NCBI GenBank assembly: GCA_009733775.1
Contig: WOGZ01000016.1
Span: 186,001-250,000, forward strand
DNA: 64,000 nt
Direction: 5' to 3'
Origin: Alectoria sarmentosa
Lineage: Eukaryota; Ascomycota; Lecanoromycetes; Lecanorales; Parmeliaceae
Under the pieces are notes generated by a model. It saw nothing but the letters and a program-made list of their open reading frames with translations. It was not told the origin of the DNA and ran no database searches. The position numbers were made by a program, and so were the translations under genes. This document shows positions 40,352 to 51,960 of the stretch, piece by piece (the first letter of the stretch is position 1; every line of letters starts with the position of its first letter).

Positions 40352-41852
40352 CTACACTCTCATCCTGACAACCGCCCTCTCCAACTCCCCCACGCACCCC
40401 CCACCGCTCAGACTCCATTTCTCCCCCACGAATCCCTCATCGACCCTGTGCCTCACAACGCCACTAAGGGCCCAATACTCCATCAAGCCCCTCGCCTCCT
40501 CCTTGCTCAATCCACCCATCCTTTTAACCTCCACCCCGCCTTTCTCGAACACACCCAGGACACGGTCATCATATCTAGCAAAGGGATCTTTCTGCACGGC
40601 CGAGTTGCCTTCGAGTTGGGAGAGGGCGAGGTTGAGGGAGGGAACGACGGGGCTGTTGGATTCGGAGGTGGAGGCGAGGACAAGACCTGCGTTTGGGAGC
40701 GGTGAGGCACCGGAGAGGTGGTCTAGGAACCATTTGACGAGGGTGAATTGGTGGGCGTGTATTGGCTGGTACGTGTTCGATATGTATTGCGTGTTCCTCA
40801 TCGCATGCGCCAGTCCATCCATACACAGCAACAATGGTGGTCGATCTGGGAGTGTGAGTTCTCGGTATATCAATTCGAATATTGGCCAAGCGATCTCGGG
40901 ATCCTCGGCGCCGAGGAGAGCGAGACGGGAGAGAGAGATATTCGGGGGAACGGGGATGGGGATTTCATTTTGAGCAGGGGTTTGAGAAATTTGGAAAGAT
41001 TCGAGGATGGGGTTTGCGCGGACCATGGCGTTGAGGAGAGAGGCGGTGTAGGTTTTTTGGGTATAGAGAGTTGGGGTGGTGGAGGGGAGTGGACCGTATT
41101 CTGTGTGGCCAAGGATGAGGTCTTGCGCTGTGGGGAAGGTTAGCAGAGGATATGAAGGGAGCATCAAGTGCATGTCATAGGGCGAGGCATAAAGTACCTT
41201 CTGGAATATTTATTACAACCCATCCTTTCAAGAAGGCCATAGTCATAGCCTGCAGCAGCATAACCGTCTTCCCACTTCCTCTTTCACCCACAAATACCCG
41301 TCGAATGGTCTTATCCCGTATCCCTAGACTTATGTTTTCAATCTCCGTCGCCAAGTCCAAAGTATCCTTTCTCATCAGCATCGCCGGCCTCCTAAACAGT
41401 GGCCATCCCTGCGCGGCCTTGAATGCTTCGACAGCCCTCAACTGATCCACCACCAATCCTGGTATACCCAAGACTTGCCCTCGAAGACCCTGGTCGGTAA
41501 ATGATTGAGAGGTGATATCCTTTAAGCCCTCGACTTCTAATGCGTTGGTGTTGCTGAGCACGATTCGCTTCCGGAGGGCTCTGCGTTCGCCAATTGCTGG
41601 CTTCTTGGACATATCGACTCTCTGTGGCTTTTTCTTCTTCTTAATAAAGGTCTTCCTGTCGCCTTTGATGTTCTTTTCTAGCATCGGAGATTTGGCTTTC
41701 CTCTTGGGCGGAAGGGCGCTCAGAGATGCGCTGGTCGTAAACGCAGCGGTCGACGCTGGGTAGAGGGTCCATGGCTGCTGTGGAGGCCGGCGCGTTAGGA
41801 ATGATTGGCTTGAAGCTCGGGCTAAGCAGCGCCAGCAAGTCTGGAGGCTCAT
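40352..41852 (-). CDS. RSM23: Mitochondrial small-subunit ribosomal protein mS29 (DAP3/Rsm23)
   Basis: GTP-binding protein of the mitochondrial small ribosomal subunit. Two exons, 41198-41852 and 40352-41127, flank a 70-base intron and encode 476 residues. The start MSLQTCWRCLARASSQSFL is chosen because it gives an arginine-rich, acid-free mitochondrial presequence; the ORF is open 31 codons further up. A basic stretch (KTFIKKKKKPQR) is followed by the P-loop GERGSGKT (about 189-196), preceded by IRRVFVG. The splice joins NIPE-AQDLILGHTEYGP. Later landmarks are QKTYTASLLNAMV, RPPLLLCMDGLAHA and HQFTLVKWFLDHLSG, matching the family. Base use in the second exon drifts to G-rich on the plus strand near the end. 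It diverges from RRS1. Confidence 0.92.
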
Positions 41853-42084
41853 TTCTTTGTTAACTAAGCTTGAAGACTGTAGAACCAAAGCAGGAGTGTA
41901 GATGTAGAGAAATCTTCGTCGCCGCTTTACTGCGGAGAAAAGCATAGCTTAAAGCGGCTCTGCAAAAAGTTGCAAGCCCGGAACACATCCCACAGTAGAT
42001 TACCTATCTCGATATTCGAATACAATATAGACTCTCAGCCAACAAAAGCCTGATTCATCCTCAGGATATCCAAACTTCACCGTC
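41853..42084. promoter_or_regulatory. Compact bidirectional promoter of mS29 and RRS1
   Basis: Only 232 bases separate the start codons of a mitochondrial ribosomal protein gene (-) and a cytosolic ribosome-biogenesis gene (+), so both must share this DNA. No canonical ribosome-biogenesis element is recognised with confidence. Confidence 0.7.
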
Positions 42085-42796
42085 ATGGCTGAAGACTCTT
42101 CAATGGAAGTCTCACAAGCGGTGTCCTCCAGCAGCCTCAACTCAGCTCCCCACGCCTCGAATTCAGACAAATCGTAAGTCCATCTTCTATTCCTACATAT
42201 GCAGAATGCACTTACGCCCTCCTCTCAGCCCAATCACAGTAACCAAAGCCATCCCCCCGACCTTCGACCTCGGCAACCTCCTCTGCCACGACCCAACCCC
42301 TCTCCCCTCCAACCCCCCAGACACCCTCCTCGCCTCCACCGCCCGCGACTGCGCCCAATTGCTCATCAACCAGCTCCTAACCACCTGTCCCATAACCTCC
42401 AGCCCGGCCTCTGGCGTCCTCATGACGCTTCCGCCCACCACTTTTCTATTACCGCGGGAGAAGCCACTGCCGAAGAAAAAAGAGGCCACGAAATGGGAGA
42501 AGTTTGCCAAGAAGAAGGGGATCAAGGATAAGAAGCGAGGGGAGGGGAAGACGGAGTATGATGAGGAGAAAGGAGAGTGGGTGCCCAAGTGGGGGTACAA
42601 GGGGCGTAATAAGGATGGGGAGGGGGAGTGGATTGTTGAGGTTGATGAGAAGAAGGAGAAGGAATTGGAGAGCGAAGGGAAAGGGAAGACGATTAGAGGA
42701 GAGGGAAGGAGGGATAGGGTTGAGAAGAACAAAAGAAACGAAAGGAAACAGAGAAACAACGAGAGGAAAGGGAGGAAAGCAGGTGGTGGAGGATGA
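42085..42796 (+). CDS. RRS1: Ribosome biogenesis regulatory protein Rrs1
   Basis: Nucleolar factor that, with Rpf2, brings the 5S RNP into pre-60S particles. Two exons, 42085-42173 and 42229-42796, flank a 55-base intron and encode 218 residues (yeast Rrs1 is about 203). After a Ser-rich start the joined sequence reads DKS-PITVTKAIPPTFDLGNLL, then NPPDTLLASTARDCAQLLIN, LMTLPPTTFLLPREKPLPK and ATKWEKFAKKKGIKDKKR, which are the family signatures. DEEKGEWVPKWGYKGRNKDG follows, then a strongly basic C-terminus (KNKRNERKQRNNERKGRK). The C-terminal half is very purine-rich on the coding strand, which creates long spurious frames on the opposite strand. Confidence 0.95.
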
Positions 42797-43171
42797 GCAG
42801 GAGGGCAGTTCGTTTGCGGCATTTACGAGCAACGACTTGCATTGCTGGCGCTCTGGCGAAGGCTGCGGAAGGGCCAGCATTTGAGGACCTCGGGAACACA
42901 TCAGGCTGTGTTCGCTCTCATGCAGCAAGGCATTATAAGTCCAAAGCCTCCAGGAAGGCTGAACGCAAATGGAGGTGTGAGAGTATTGTCAATGGCTGAG
43001 ATACATACCCTATGATCCGAATCTGCTGTGATAAGATCAACATCACCGACGACGAAAATGATGCCTTAAATACATGTGCATGGTCTTGCGAAGTGGCCTC
43101 AAAACAAAAGCAGTAGCAAGTTACGGATATTCATCCAACTCTCCCCAACCTCTTAGGTTCCCATCTCTACA
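42797..43171. other. Convergent 3' intergenic region
   Basis: These 375 bases lie between the stops of RRS1 and the large minus-strand gene. No feature is seen. Confidence 0.4.
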
Positions 43172-46100
43172 TCACTCAGTGCAAGCTGCCAATGCTGCGG
43201 CCATACTTTCCATCAGAGCCTCCTGCCGCGTTTCCCATCGCGCTTTCATGTCTTGGACACGCCACTTGGCCACCGCTTTGGAAGTCATCGCACGGTCTGC
43301 CTGCGCCTTCTCAAATGTCTTTACCAAGTTCTGATGCCTCCGGTCATTGTTCGCCCTATGCGAGTCGACATAATCCTGACGCCCTTTTTCATAACCTTCG
43401 ACTAGCCTCTTACCACGGCTCTTGTAGTCGGTGACCATATCTTTGATGGCTGTCTCTTTGTCGATCAGATGTCGAATCAAACGCTGAACCCTGAATCAGC
43501 GCCAGACAAGAAGTATCGTCAACGGGCCTCGCTTACATGTGAGATAGTCAGGAGACACTCGAGCATGTTCTCCTGGTGTGGCTCCAATTCACTTCGCCAT
43601 CTCGCCTCTATTTCCGTGTCGCTTTCTTCATCAGAAGACTCATCGTGCTGTGATGCTTGTGTGCAAGAGCCCGATTGCGAACTTGGGGAGCTATGTGAGG
43701 CATGGACTTGTTTATAATTTTTCCGCGGGTCTGGCTCCACCAAAGTTTTGTCTGGGTCCTCAACCACATTCAGAGATGTGGGCTTGACCGCACCGCCTAG
43801 TCCTCTTTTGACGTTGGCACCAGAAACGAGGTGCTTAGCTGCAAGTTCGGCTGATTTGCGAAGGGCATCCATGAAAGAATTCTGAGGGTATTGCATGGCA
43901 CCAAGGAACGGATCTTGGGGTTTCACTGGTATGATCGGCTCCTTTGTCTCTGCGTTCACAATTTCGCCGTCGTGGTAAATGTGGTGGGGTGGCATCATGC
44001 CAAAAGCCGAGGGAGCATGCGGCGAGCTGGGTACTTGCTTGCTATTATTCGAGAGACTTTTATATACCGTAGTCTTTGGGTGAGAGATCGAGACGTCGGA
44101 CGGATGAGGTCGAAGAGGAAGGACTGGCTCTGAAAACATGGGATCGTCGTCGTGTAACATGAGTTGCTCCTCCAGTCGAGCTTCTGCAAGCGCATCTTTG
44201 CCATCATCATCCTCCAAATATTGTTCATCAGCTGCTACCTTGTCGTTACGAGTGATTAAAAATGGCATCGGACTACCATTCTCATTGACTCTTGTATTTT
44301 GGGAGCTAAGCCGTTGAGATCTATCATGAAACATGGTGGGACTAGGATTGGGGAGCATTTTGGGATGAAGAGTATGCGCAGTAGGCGGGGTTTCTATATC
44401 TCGCTTTTGCCGCTTTGAAAACTGGTCATGTTCCCACAGTGCAGGGTCGTCGACGAAAGGTGCAAATTTCCGCTTCTGGGCTTGGTACCCTTGTGTATTT
44501 GCCTCAGGAGTTGCAATAGCCTTGACAATTCTGATATGCTCGGACTTTTTTGGCTGGGGTGAACCTTGAAGGGCTTTCGTTTGAGCACCACCTGCGTTTT
44601 CGAGATCATATTGGATATCTTCTGAAGGGTTTTTAACCGCCTCTCGTACTGAAGCGAAGCCTAATTCCACCTGATTGATAGTGGGATATGGGGTATTATG
44701 CACGCGGGATTTCAATGCACTGGGCGCGCCAGTTCCAACGTAATTTGGAGGGTTTGGCTTCTTCGTGGAGATAGTGCCTTGGTTCCTTGGGCCGGTTGTG
44801 GAAAACCCAATCACCAATGGTTTGTTGCTTACCACTGGCGGCGGTGTCGTTTCTGCGTCGTAAGCGGATTTTCTACTTGTAGAGGCTCCCTCGGGCTGCT
44901 CCCGAGGCGCCAGCTTGACTCTCTTATGGCTCGTATCCCCTGATTGCTCGATTTTTCTTTTGGCTTTAGTCCCTGATGCCGATGTTAATTCACCTGTGTG
45001 CTTGTATGTCTGGAATAGCGAGTCTTCTCCCTCACCTTCTTCCTGTATGGCAGTTTTTAAGTGCCTTTGAGTGTCCTCGACTTGCTTTGCGTCTTCGAGC
45101 GATGTGGCTCCGAGTCTATCAACGGCTCTCGCTTTGGGGTCCCTCGAAGGCCTGCCTCGCTCCGCTGGATCTGGCGTTTTTGGCCTCTTACTCTCGGCGC
45201 TCGCGTCTCTAAATTTTGGCATCAAAGCGTTCAGCTTCGCTCCAAAGGGGTCACCTCTCCTGGTGGTGGACCCAGGCAAAGCTCTTTGGGCTGCTTCAGC
45301 CAACCGCGGCGAGGTCCTTCTCTGTCGACTTTCGACAACCATCGGGGCTGTTGGGGCTCGAGGGGCGGAAACTTCTCCTCTGACTCCTTTCACCTCTTTC
45401 CTTAATTGCAGAGATACATTATCTATGTATGGCAATACGTCTTCGACATGATCCTGATCTCCAGGACCCGCCAAATCCTCGGCGCCGAGATCACCGCGAT
45501 CGTGATCTTGATCAGAGCGAGCGGAAATGGGCTCGGTGTCGTTGATGTTTTCCTCCAATTCTGGAACGCTGTCTGGCGCTAAATTAACATTGGCTCTGCT
45601 CACTTCAACATCTCCCTCTAGAGGATTGGTTTGTGGTTGACCGGTATGCTTGCAGTGATCTGAGTGCAATGATGCCACAGAAAGCTCTGGAGCGGTGATC
45701 GGATTAGCCTCTGTAAGATTGTAAATTGCATCACCAGGGTCACATTGCAGAGTCTCCGCAGGTGCTTCTATGACAAGATCGACGTTCTCTGGACCGATAT
45801 TAGCTTTAGCATCTAAAATTGATTCTGGTTCATGCATCTTCTTCGGCTGCTCTTTTGAAGAGCCAGCACTAAATCTATCGGGGATGAAGTCTTTCGTTGA
45901 CGGCTTTTGGGTGGAAAGCCTTCCGCCGGATATTGGTTGACCATCATTGCTGCCCCTGATCTTTTGGCTTCTAGGCGCCTTCGGTACTCTAGAGGCTGTG
46001 TGTCGGTTGCTGATCTTAGGTGTAAGCACGATCTCATCGTCGTCTTCGATCTCATCAGATTCATCGAGACCTTGGATTCTTTTGTTCGCTTTGATGGCTG

Positions 46101-49100
46101 CAGTACGTCGAGTCCGAGGCTGAGACAAGGCGGTAGGCGCAGGTTTCCCTTTCCCAGGACGAGTTGTCGGAGACGTTGTTTGCACCTTGGTCTCATTGGC
46201 TTTCGGTGCACGCACCTCTTGCCTTTTTACTGCTTTGGCTGGTTGACGCGGCCGGCCCAGAGTTTGAGGTTCTTCTTCGCTGTGTGCTCCATCAACTTCC
46301 CAGATAGCGTTGTCATCACGGGGAGTCCTGTCGGTCGGCCTGTTGGGGATCGAAGGCTGTTTCTTCTTGAGATCTTTTGTTGATTGTTTTGCAGGGCCTT
46401 TGGACGAAGTCGTAGCGGCAAGTTGCGTTGGCATAGGTTTTGCTTGCTTTTGATTGTTGCGCGGCGCTTTTGTGGCCTTCAGTCGAGTACTTGCAACCTT
46501 TCTCTTATTCCCAGAGATCTGGACGTGGGAGTCTGGGCGCGTAGGAGATGGCAGGAGATCGTAACTATCAAAAGAAGTACTCGGCGGCTCCTCAGTGGCG
46601 ACTGCTTTCCCTTTATTTTGTGCCGTTTTCTTGGTATGTTTTGTCGACTATGGAGATTCCCAAGTCAGCATTCCTTCCTCAGGGTAGGAAGCTCGAGCTA
46701 CAACATAGTTCGGAGTGGGAGGAGGGGGTTGTGGTAAAAGAGCCTTCTGCTCCCGGATTATGCATTGCAAATGATAAGCGCCCAGAGTAGGGATAATTGT
46801 CCCCGAAATGTACGTACAACTACACTTCTTACCTTTGCAAGAGCAGGTGCTTTGCTTTTTTTGCTGTTTGAGCTGGTCTTGACATCACCAGCACCGTTCT
46901 TCGTCGAGATGGCGAGACAGCCATCTGCTGTCCGCTCCGTACGTGAGTCCACGACTCCATTTGCATCACGAAGCTGTCTACTCAGCTTAACGGGCGGACC
47001 TGTCTTGACACTTGCTTTTCGAGCAGTCGATTCCAGTGGCCGCTCCAGATTCTTGGGGTTATTGTCCTGTGCTGATATTCTTGGAGACCTTCGTGGGCCG
47101 TCCTTCACTTTTGGACTGGCGTCGTAGAGATCATCGGGCTCTCTATCCTGTCCTTCAAGGCTGTTTCTGTACTCGACTTGCTCCACGGAAGGAATCGCCT
47201 GTTGAGGGGGTCGCGCGTGAAACGCTGGTTCATTCTGAATAGCGTTGAGGCTCTTATGCCATCGTACTGGGCTTGACAGTCCAGTGTTTGAAGACCGCTC
47301 GAAATGATCCATGGGTTTTTGCGCCTTTTTATCAAGAGCTTGAGAGTAACGATCTCGAAGGTTGGACGAAGCGTTGTCGGGAACACGAGCTTTGATATTC
47401 TGATGTTGAGTTTCTTGACGGCTCACATCGTCAGTTTCAGAAACGTCGATGCCTTCGTTAGCCTGATCTACCAAAACATCATTATATGAAACGTCGATTC
47501 CTTCTGCCGCCATCTCCACATGGTGACCAAACCTTTGAAAATCTTCGTTTTGCTCTAATACCGAGCTTGATGACCCTTCTTGATGCTCGGTAGAAGCCCG
47601 ATGAGATGTATGGACAAGTTCAAGCCTTGTTGGAGTGATTGTACTCATTGCATGTCTATGAGGACTGGTGGCGCTGGCACCACTGGCCAGGAAAGCTGTT
47701 CTCATTAAGCTTTGGCTGTTGCTTAATGCAGGACCAGGCGCAGCAAGTTCGTCGTCTGATAGAATCGGCCCCGAAACGGCAATTGTCCCTTGCTGACTCT
47801 GTGGCGGAAATCCGTTCGTCCGAAAATCATTCGGCATGAGCAGTCTCCTGAGCGTGTTTGCATCCTTTTCTGAAGCGAACGCAAGTGCCACCTCATTTTC
47901 AGCGTGTCCAGTGGCGTTGAGGATGCAGTTGGATGCGATTCCGCTCTTCAGTTGTACGACCAGTCCATAAGTAGGTTGTGGTGAGTCTGTGCCGAGTTTC
48001 TTGTCGAATGAGACGTCTAGGATAGAGTTGAATGGCACATCGATGTAGACTGCCAGACTGGCGCCATTTGCTGGGACGATTATGGTGAGCTCTTCGGAGA
48101 TAGTGACTAGTATATCCGACGCTCCTTCGAGATTCCATCTTTGGTCTCCCACATAAACAGCATGAGCAAACATTACACTCGAGACTCTGCACTATTATTA
48201 GCTCAAGTGAGGGCATCGTAGAAGAGATGGCTTACTCCTGCGTCAAAATCTTAGCCAACACCAGCTCATCGACAAACTCTTCAAAAGACGTGACCCATTG
48301 AGAGCTTTGATGCTGGCTTTTTGGAAACTTAGAGTACAGGTCCATGCCATTCTCAGTTGGCCAAAAGTCATCCGGTGACACGCCAAAGCTCAACATTTCG
48401 CGGATCATCGAGCCCGCCAAAAGTTTCAAGACTTGGCAGCTTCCGTGTTCAATAACCCCGCTGAGATATTGCCTGGAAATAGTTGCATCAGATATATTAT
48501 CAAGAGGTGCCGCTCCGATCACAGCTCACCAGTGTTTCTCTTTCGGTGGATCCGACTGCAGCTTCTCTGTATTTTCGGGGCACCCTTCGAGAAGTTCCAA
48601 AGCAAGTATCCCAAGCTAGTGAGGATGTTGGCTAGAGTTCATGGGAATAATATAAGGTACCTACCCATCTTCGAAGCTTGTCAGAGACATGGGTCTTCAA
48701 GAAATCTTTGATCAGTAGAGTCAATGCAGCTTGTCCCATTGCCATTTTCTTTCCCTGTTTATGGGTTGCCTTCTTTGCCGAGTCGAGCTCGTTCGGGTGC
48801 AGCGCTTTCTACACGCTATGAGTGAATGTTGGACTGTAGGTTGTCGACAAACTTACCGCAAGCAGGCAGAGGCCTCGTTGCTGCGCAATACATTCCTGCG
48901 AGTGTATGAAGATACTGCATAAGATGGTAAGGCCAAGTGAGTCTAGGCGCTCGCAAAGTATTGTGTCGCGGTTCTCAAGCGCGGATACGATTGCTTGTAC
49001 CTCCTGCACATCATGCTGCGCTCCAGGGGGCCGAGCTTGTTTGATGGCTTGGGAGGTATTTGCTGGAAGCCTAGTCATTTCCGCGTCAGGAATTCTATGC

Positions 49101-49227
49101 TCAGTCTGGGGACAGTAACACACGAGACAACCCTGTCATCTCGGTGATGAGCATTCTCTAACCAAGCTGCGAGCACCACCAGAGGTGGAACTTCCTGGCC
49201 GGACCCGGGGATTTGATTGCTCGACAT
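43172..49227 (-). CDS. Large eight-exon protein, candidate meiotic axis core (SYCP2/Red1/Rec10-like)
   Basis: Exons: 49124-49227, 48857-49070, 48665-48808, 48530-48615, 48236-48472, 46833-48186, 43537-46647 and 43172-43483. Together they give about 1853 residues; every junction keeps frame. The N-terminal 225 residues are helical and repeat-like (VQAIVSALENRDTI, CSIFIHSQECIAQQRGLCLL, LGILALELLEGCPENTEKL). They pass straight into a beta-rich block (VMFAHAVYVGDQRWNLEGA, VTISEELTIIVPAN, YIDVPFNSILDVSFDKK, GLVVQLKSG) resembling the Spt16-middle/PH-like domain. A very long disordered, basic and Ser/Pro-rich middle follows. The last 105 residues form a coiled coil (YKSRGKRLVEGYEKGRQDY and following) of the kind seen at the end of SYCP2/SYCP3. 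Helical repeat, PH-like domain, disorder and terminal coiled coil is the order of SYCP2/Red1/Rec10. This identity is inference; the gene structure is stronger. Intron 6 (46648-46832, 185 bases) may hide a 42-base microexon (46705-46746). Confidence 0.6.
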
Positions 49228-49921
49228 GGCTGTGACGGATGTATGGTTAATGTACTTGGTGATTCAATTGAAGGGTAGATGAACAGACTGAGGCTGCAGT
49301 TACCTAACGTGTATACCTGAGATGGGAATTGATTGGAATGTTGCGCACGCCAGGACTGACAGAAGAATCACGAGCACCCGATGGATGGGGTAAAGAATGG
49401 GCAGAATGGTGTTTAGGAGGGTGGCAGAAGTGGAAGAATAAAAGTGTGCAGTGATGAGAAGTTAAGGTTGTCCATGATATTTCTGCATCTTCATTTTTAG
49501 TCTTTGGCACTGGATATTCAATCAAAGGGAAAATTCCAAAGCCCAAGTATCTCAAGTCGTCAGAGCTTACAGTGCAGTAATCAGTGATTGACGCTAGGTC
49601 CGGAAGGAAGAAAGGAAGAAAGGAAGGGTAGATGGCGATGATGATACCAACGGTCACGCTTTCCAGTTTGAGCATTGACGGCCTCACGTGTCAACGCCAT
49701 GTTTTGGTCGCTCAGACAAGGACAAGCTTCATCTATAGTTGCAGTCATCGGTCTTGGGAAACAGTAGCTCTGGGATTCTCGGCATCTCAGACTACAGGCA
49801 CATTACTCCTCTGGCAAGGGCAATCTCCCTGTCTCACAGCCTGTTTCTAGCTTCCTCTGATGATTTCAAGCATGATTTCACACCATTTCAAGGTGCCATG
49901 GAGAGACAAATGGCTCCCTGG
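49228..49921. other. Upstream region of the axis-like gene and 3' flank of the PPTase
   Basis: These 694 bases lie between two minus-strand genes, with a GGAAGAAA-type purine run near 49600-49625. No gene is seen. Confidence 0.4.
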
Positions 49922-50842
49922 TTACCCTTCTTGAAAGGGATAGACATCCCGCTCAACGTCAAGCTCTTTGAAAGCAGAGAATGCCACTTCCAGGCTAGAA
50001 GAAGCGGTAGCAATCATGTAGTCTTCCCGAAAAGCCTGTATCTCCAGTCTGACATGGGTCACCCTCTTCCCATATAACCAGATCTCAACATCAGCACATG
50101 TCTGACCCCAATCACTTCCACTCTGCCCACTTGCATTCATCCGGCTGGCAGGTAACGGCACCTGGACATTACAGAATTCCAGATCCTTGAGCCAGGGTGC
50201 CAGCAGTGCTTCGCCCGTCATCTTAATGTAAGCTTCCTTGAGACACCAATGTGCATAGAAATGGCGTAATTTGGCTCGTATCTCATCCTGCTGAGTGCCT
50301 CGTGTTGGTGGTACGAACCCTGCAATGTCCTGAATTTCACGCTTTGAAAACACCGATTCGTATACGTTAGCCCAAGCTTCGAAGCCATCTTTCATTACCG
50401 TGTTGTAGTCTTTGTCCCAATTCATCCTCACGACGTCAACACCAAGTCTCACATCCTCCCGTGGACATCCAACTAACGCGACCAACGAGCCATGATGAGA
50501 GACGTTAAACTCCAGGCTCTTAGAGCTCGGAGCGACAGTCTTGTAACATGGTTTCTTGTTGGCGCCTTCACTGATGACGGCTTGAGACCAGGGGACTTGA
50601 CAGGTATTCGCTATTGCGCGGTGTTTGAGAAGGTTGGATCCAAGGGAGAGCTTCGCATCACTAGGTCTATAGAAGCGGAGAGCCTTGGCACGTTCACCAT
50701 CTGTGAGCAGAGCCAGAGCATGACTAGTAGCTCTAATCGTGGCCCAGTGAGCTGTAGATTGTGCGCTTTTGCTTCCCCCGATAGGAACAGGCCAGATTGG
50801 GTCAACATCAAGGAGCCAACGGAAGACTTTGAGATCCTCCAT
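49922..50842 (-). CDS. npgA: 4'-phosphopantetheinyl transferase, Sfp/NpgA type
   Basis: A single-exon enzyme of 306 residues that transfers phosphopantetheine from coenzyme A to carrier domains. The single fungal Sfp-type enzyme normally serves polyketide synthases, non-ribosomal peptide synthetases and alpha-aminoadipate reductase, so it is needed for lysine and siderophores. Motifs are in order: FNVSHHG (112-118), LGVDVV (133-138, with the metal-binding Asp136), and WCLKEAYIKMTG (199-210, with Glu203 and Lys207). Leu/Ile-rich strands at the end complete the second half of the pseudo-dimer. The length is at the lower end for the fungal family, but all catalytic motifs are there. Nothing in the neighbourhood looks like a biosynthetic cluster, which suits a general housekeeping activator. 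Confidence 0.94.
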   Translation of the reverse strand: MEDLKVFRWLLDVDPIWPVPIGGSKSAQSTAHWATIRATSHALALLTDGERAKALRFYRPSDAKLSLGSNLLKHRAIANTCQVPWSQAVISEGANKKPCYKTVAPSSKSLEFNVSHHGSLVALVGCPREDVRLGVDVVRMNWDKDYNTVMKDGFEAWANVYESVFSKREIQDIAGFVPPTRGTQQDEIRAKLRHFYAHWCLKEAYIKMTGEALLAPWLKDLEFCNVQVPLPASRMNASGQSGSDWGQTCADVEIWLYGKRVTHVRLEIQAFREDYMIATASSSLEVAFSAFKELDVERDVYPFQEG

Positions 50843-51203
50843 TATCGTTACGCAAATGAGACTTCATGCTGGAATAGGTAGGCCTGGGAGCGAAATACGG
50901 AAAATCAGCGGAGCCCGAGACTCACATGATTGGGCGGAGCTTGATCAACTATGCTCCGGCTTGGCATCGAAGCTGGTACTCGTCCGCTAGGTCTCATCCT
51001 AGACTTTGACAGTAATTTCTTGCTCTGGCTTATGATAAAATTGGCTTAAGAACCGGCTCGAGTGAAGAGTATGTCAATTAGTTAAAAAACGATTCAAAAA
51101 TCGACTTATACTAAATTCTAACGAAGACAATATAGCCTCTGCCGCCTTTCATATTCGACTAGCTACTTTCAATTTCGAGCTGGGTACAATCCCACCTAGA
51201 TGG
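50843..51203. other. AT-rich flank between the PPTase and the P450 relic
   Basis: These 361 bases become AT-rich after about 51000 (for example AGTTAAAAAACG). It includes the PPTase promoter. No gene is seen. Confidence 0.4.
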
Positions 51204-51960
51204 CTAGGCGGCACAAGTTGCACCCACGTTCACTGTACTCCAACCCACGGGTAGTGCCTCTGCCGGCTGATCAAGCTCCTCACGTACTGCTTCAAAGTCA
51301 AAAGCCTGCAAAGCCATTACCAAGACGTTTATCTCAATGATTGCCTACTCCTGTCCGATACATTTCGAGGCCCATACTCAAATAGCCGCCAACTCCCTTT
51401 GGCCGGAGCTTGCGTTTGAGCGAGAAGCTAGCCGGCTAGGCCATAATTGCGGGTCTCGATGCACAGCTTGAGAAATAAGCATTACCAGGAGATCATCGGT
51501 TGGGAGTGAGTAACAATTCGTATCTATGAAATCAAATCCTGGTTCCCCAGCACGTGGATTTGACAAGGGTGGGAAAAGATGCAGTGGCTCTTGAATCACA
51601 GTCAGAGTGAGAGGCAATTGGTTGATATAAAAATGATTCTTGCTCTTTGCAATATAATTTTTCTTCGAATCGAAAGCCGAAAACAGCACCATGTTCATTG
51701 CAAATAAGAACGAGTGCCGACTAGCGCGTCGAAAGAAGATATAACACCACAGCATACCGAATTGCTTGTTAAATCACGACTCGAAATGACAAAAGCTTGA
51801 CCTGGCTCATCGCAAACTTCTTGCAGGTGGCATATATTCCATCAAGCTCGTCATTCGGCTTCTAAGCTTTGTGGGGAGGTCTGTAGCGCAAGATCAACTA
51901 TCAATTTAGCCTCTCTCTTTTTCACGGTCTGAGAGATCACGAGTCAGCTTGAAACCAACT
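51204..51960 (-). pseudogene. Decayed cytochrome P450, C-terminal half
   Basis: On the minus strand the order of P450 C-terminal motifs is readable through frameshifts and stops. REKEREAKLIVDLALQ lies near 51880-51930. A degraded oxygen-binding helix with MLWCYIFF comes next, then LTLTVIQEPLHLFPP (the ExxR motif, with His where Arg is required, near 51580-51600). RAGEPGFDF and QAVHRDPQLWP (near 51445) follow. The heme loop is split between two frames as WRLFEYGPRN and CIGQE-stop near 51335-51370, and EINVLVMALQAFDFE is the last piece. The broken ExxR, the split heme loop and the internal stops rule out a working enzyme. The N-terminal half is not recognisable. The family within P450s is not determined, and no partner biosynthetic genes are nearby. 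Confidence 0.75.

Noticed and set aside
42193..42928. Long minus-strand frames rich in Leu, Ser and Phe
   Set aside because: They are the antisense of the purine-rich Lys/Glu coding region of RRS1.
46435..46647. Separate gene starting at MPTQLAATTS (46434)
   Set aside because: The frame continues upstream with lysine-rich coding-like sequence to a splice acceptor, and frame and phase match the upstream exons, so one gene is more likely than two.
49922..51960. Secondary-metabolite cluster (PPTase next to a P450 relic)
   Set aside because: The PPTase is a general housekeeping activator, and no synthase, transporter or regulator accompanies the dead P450.
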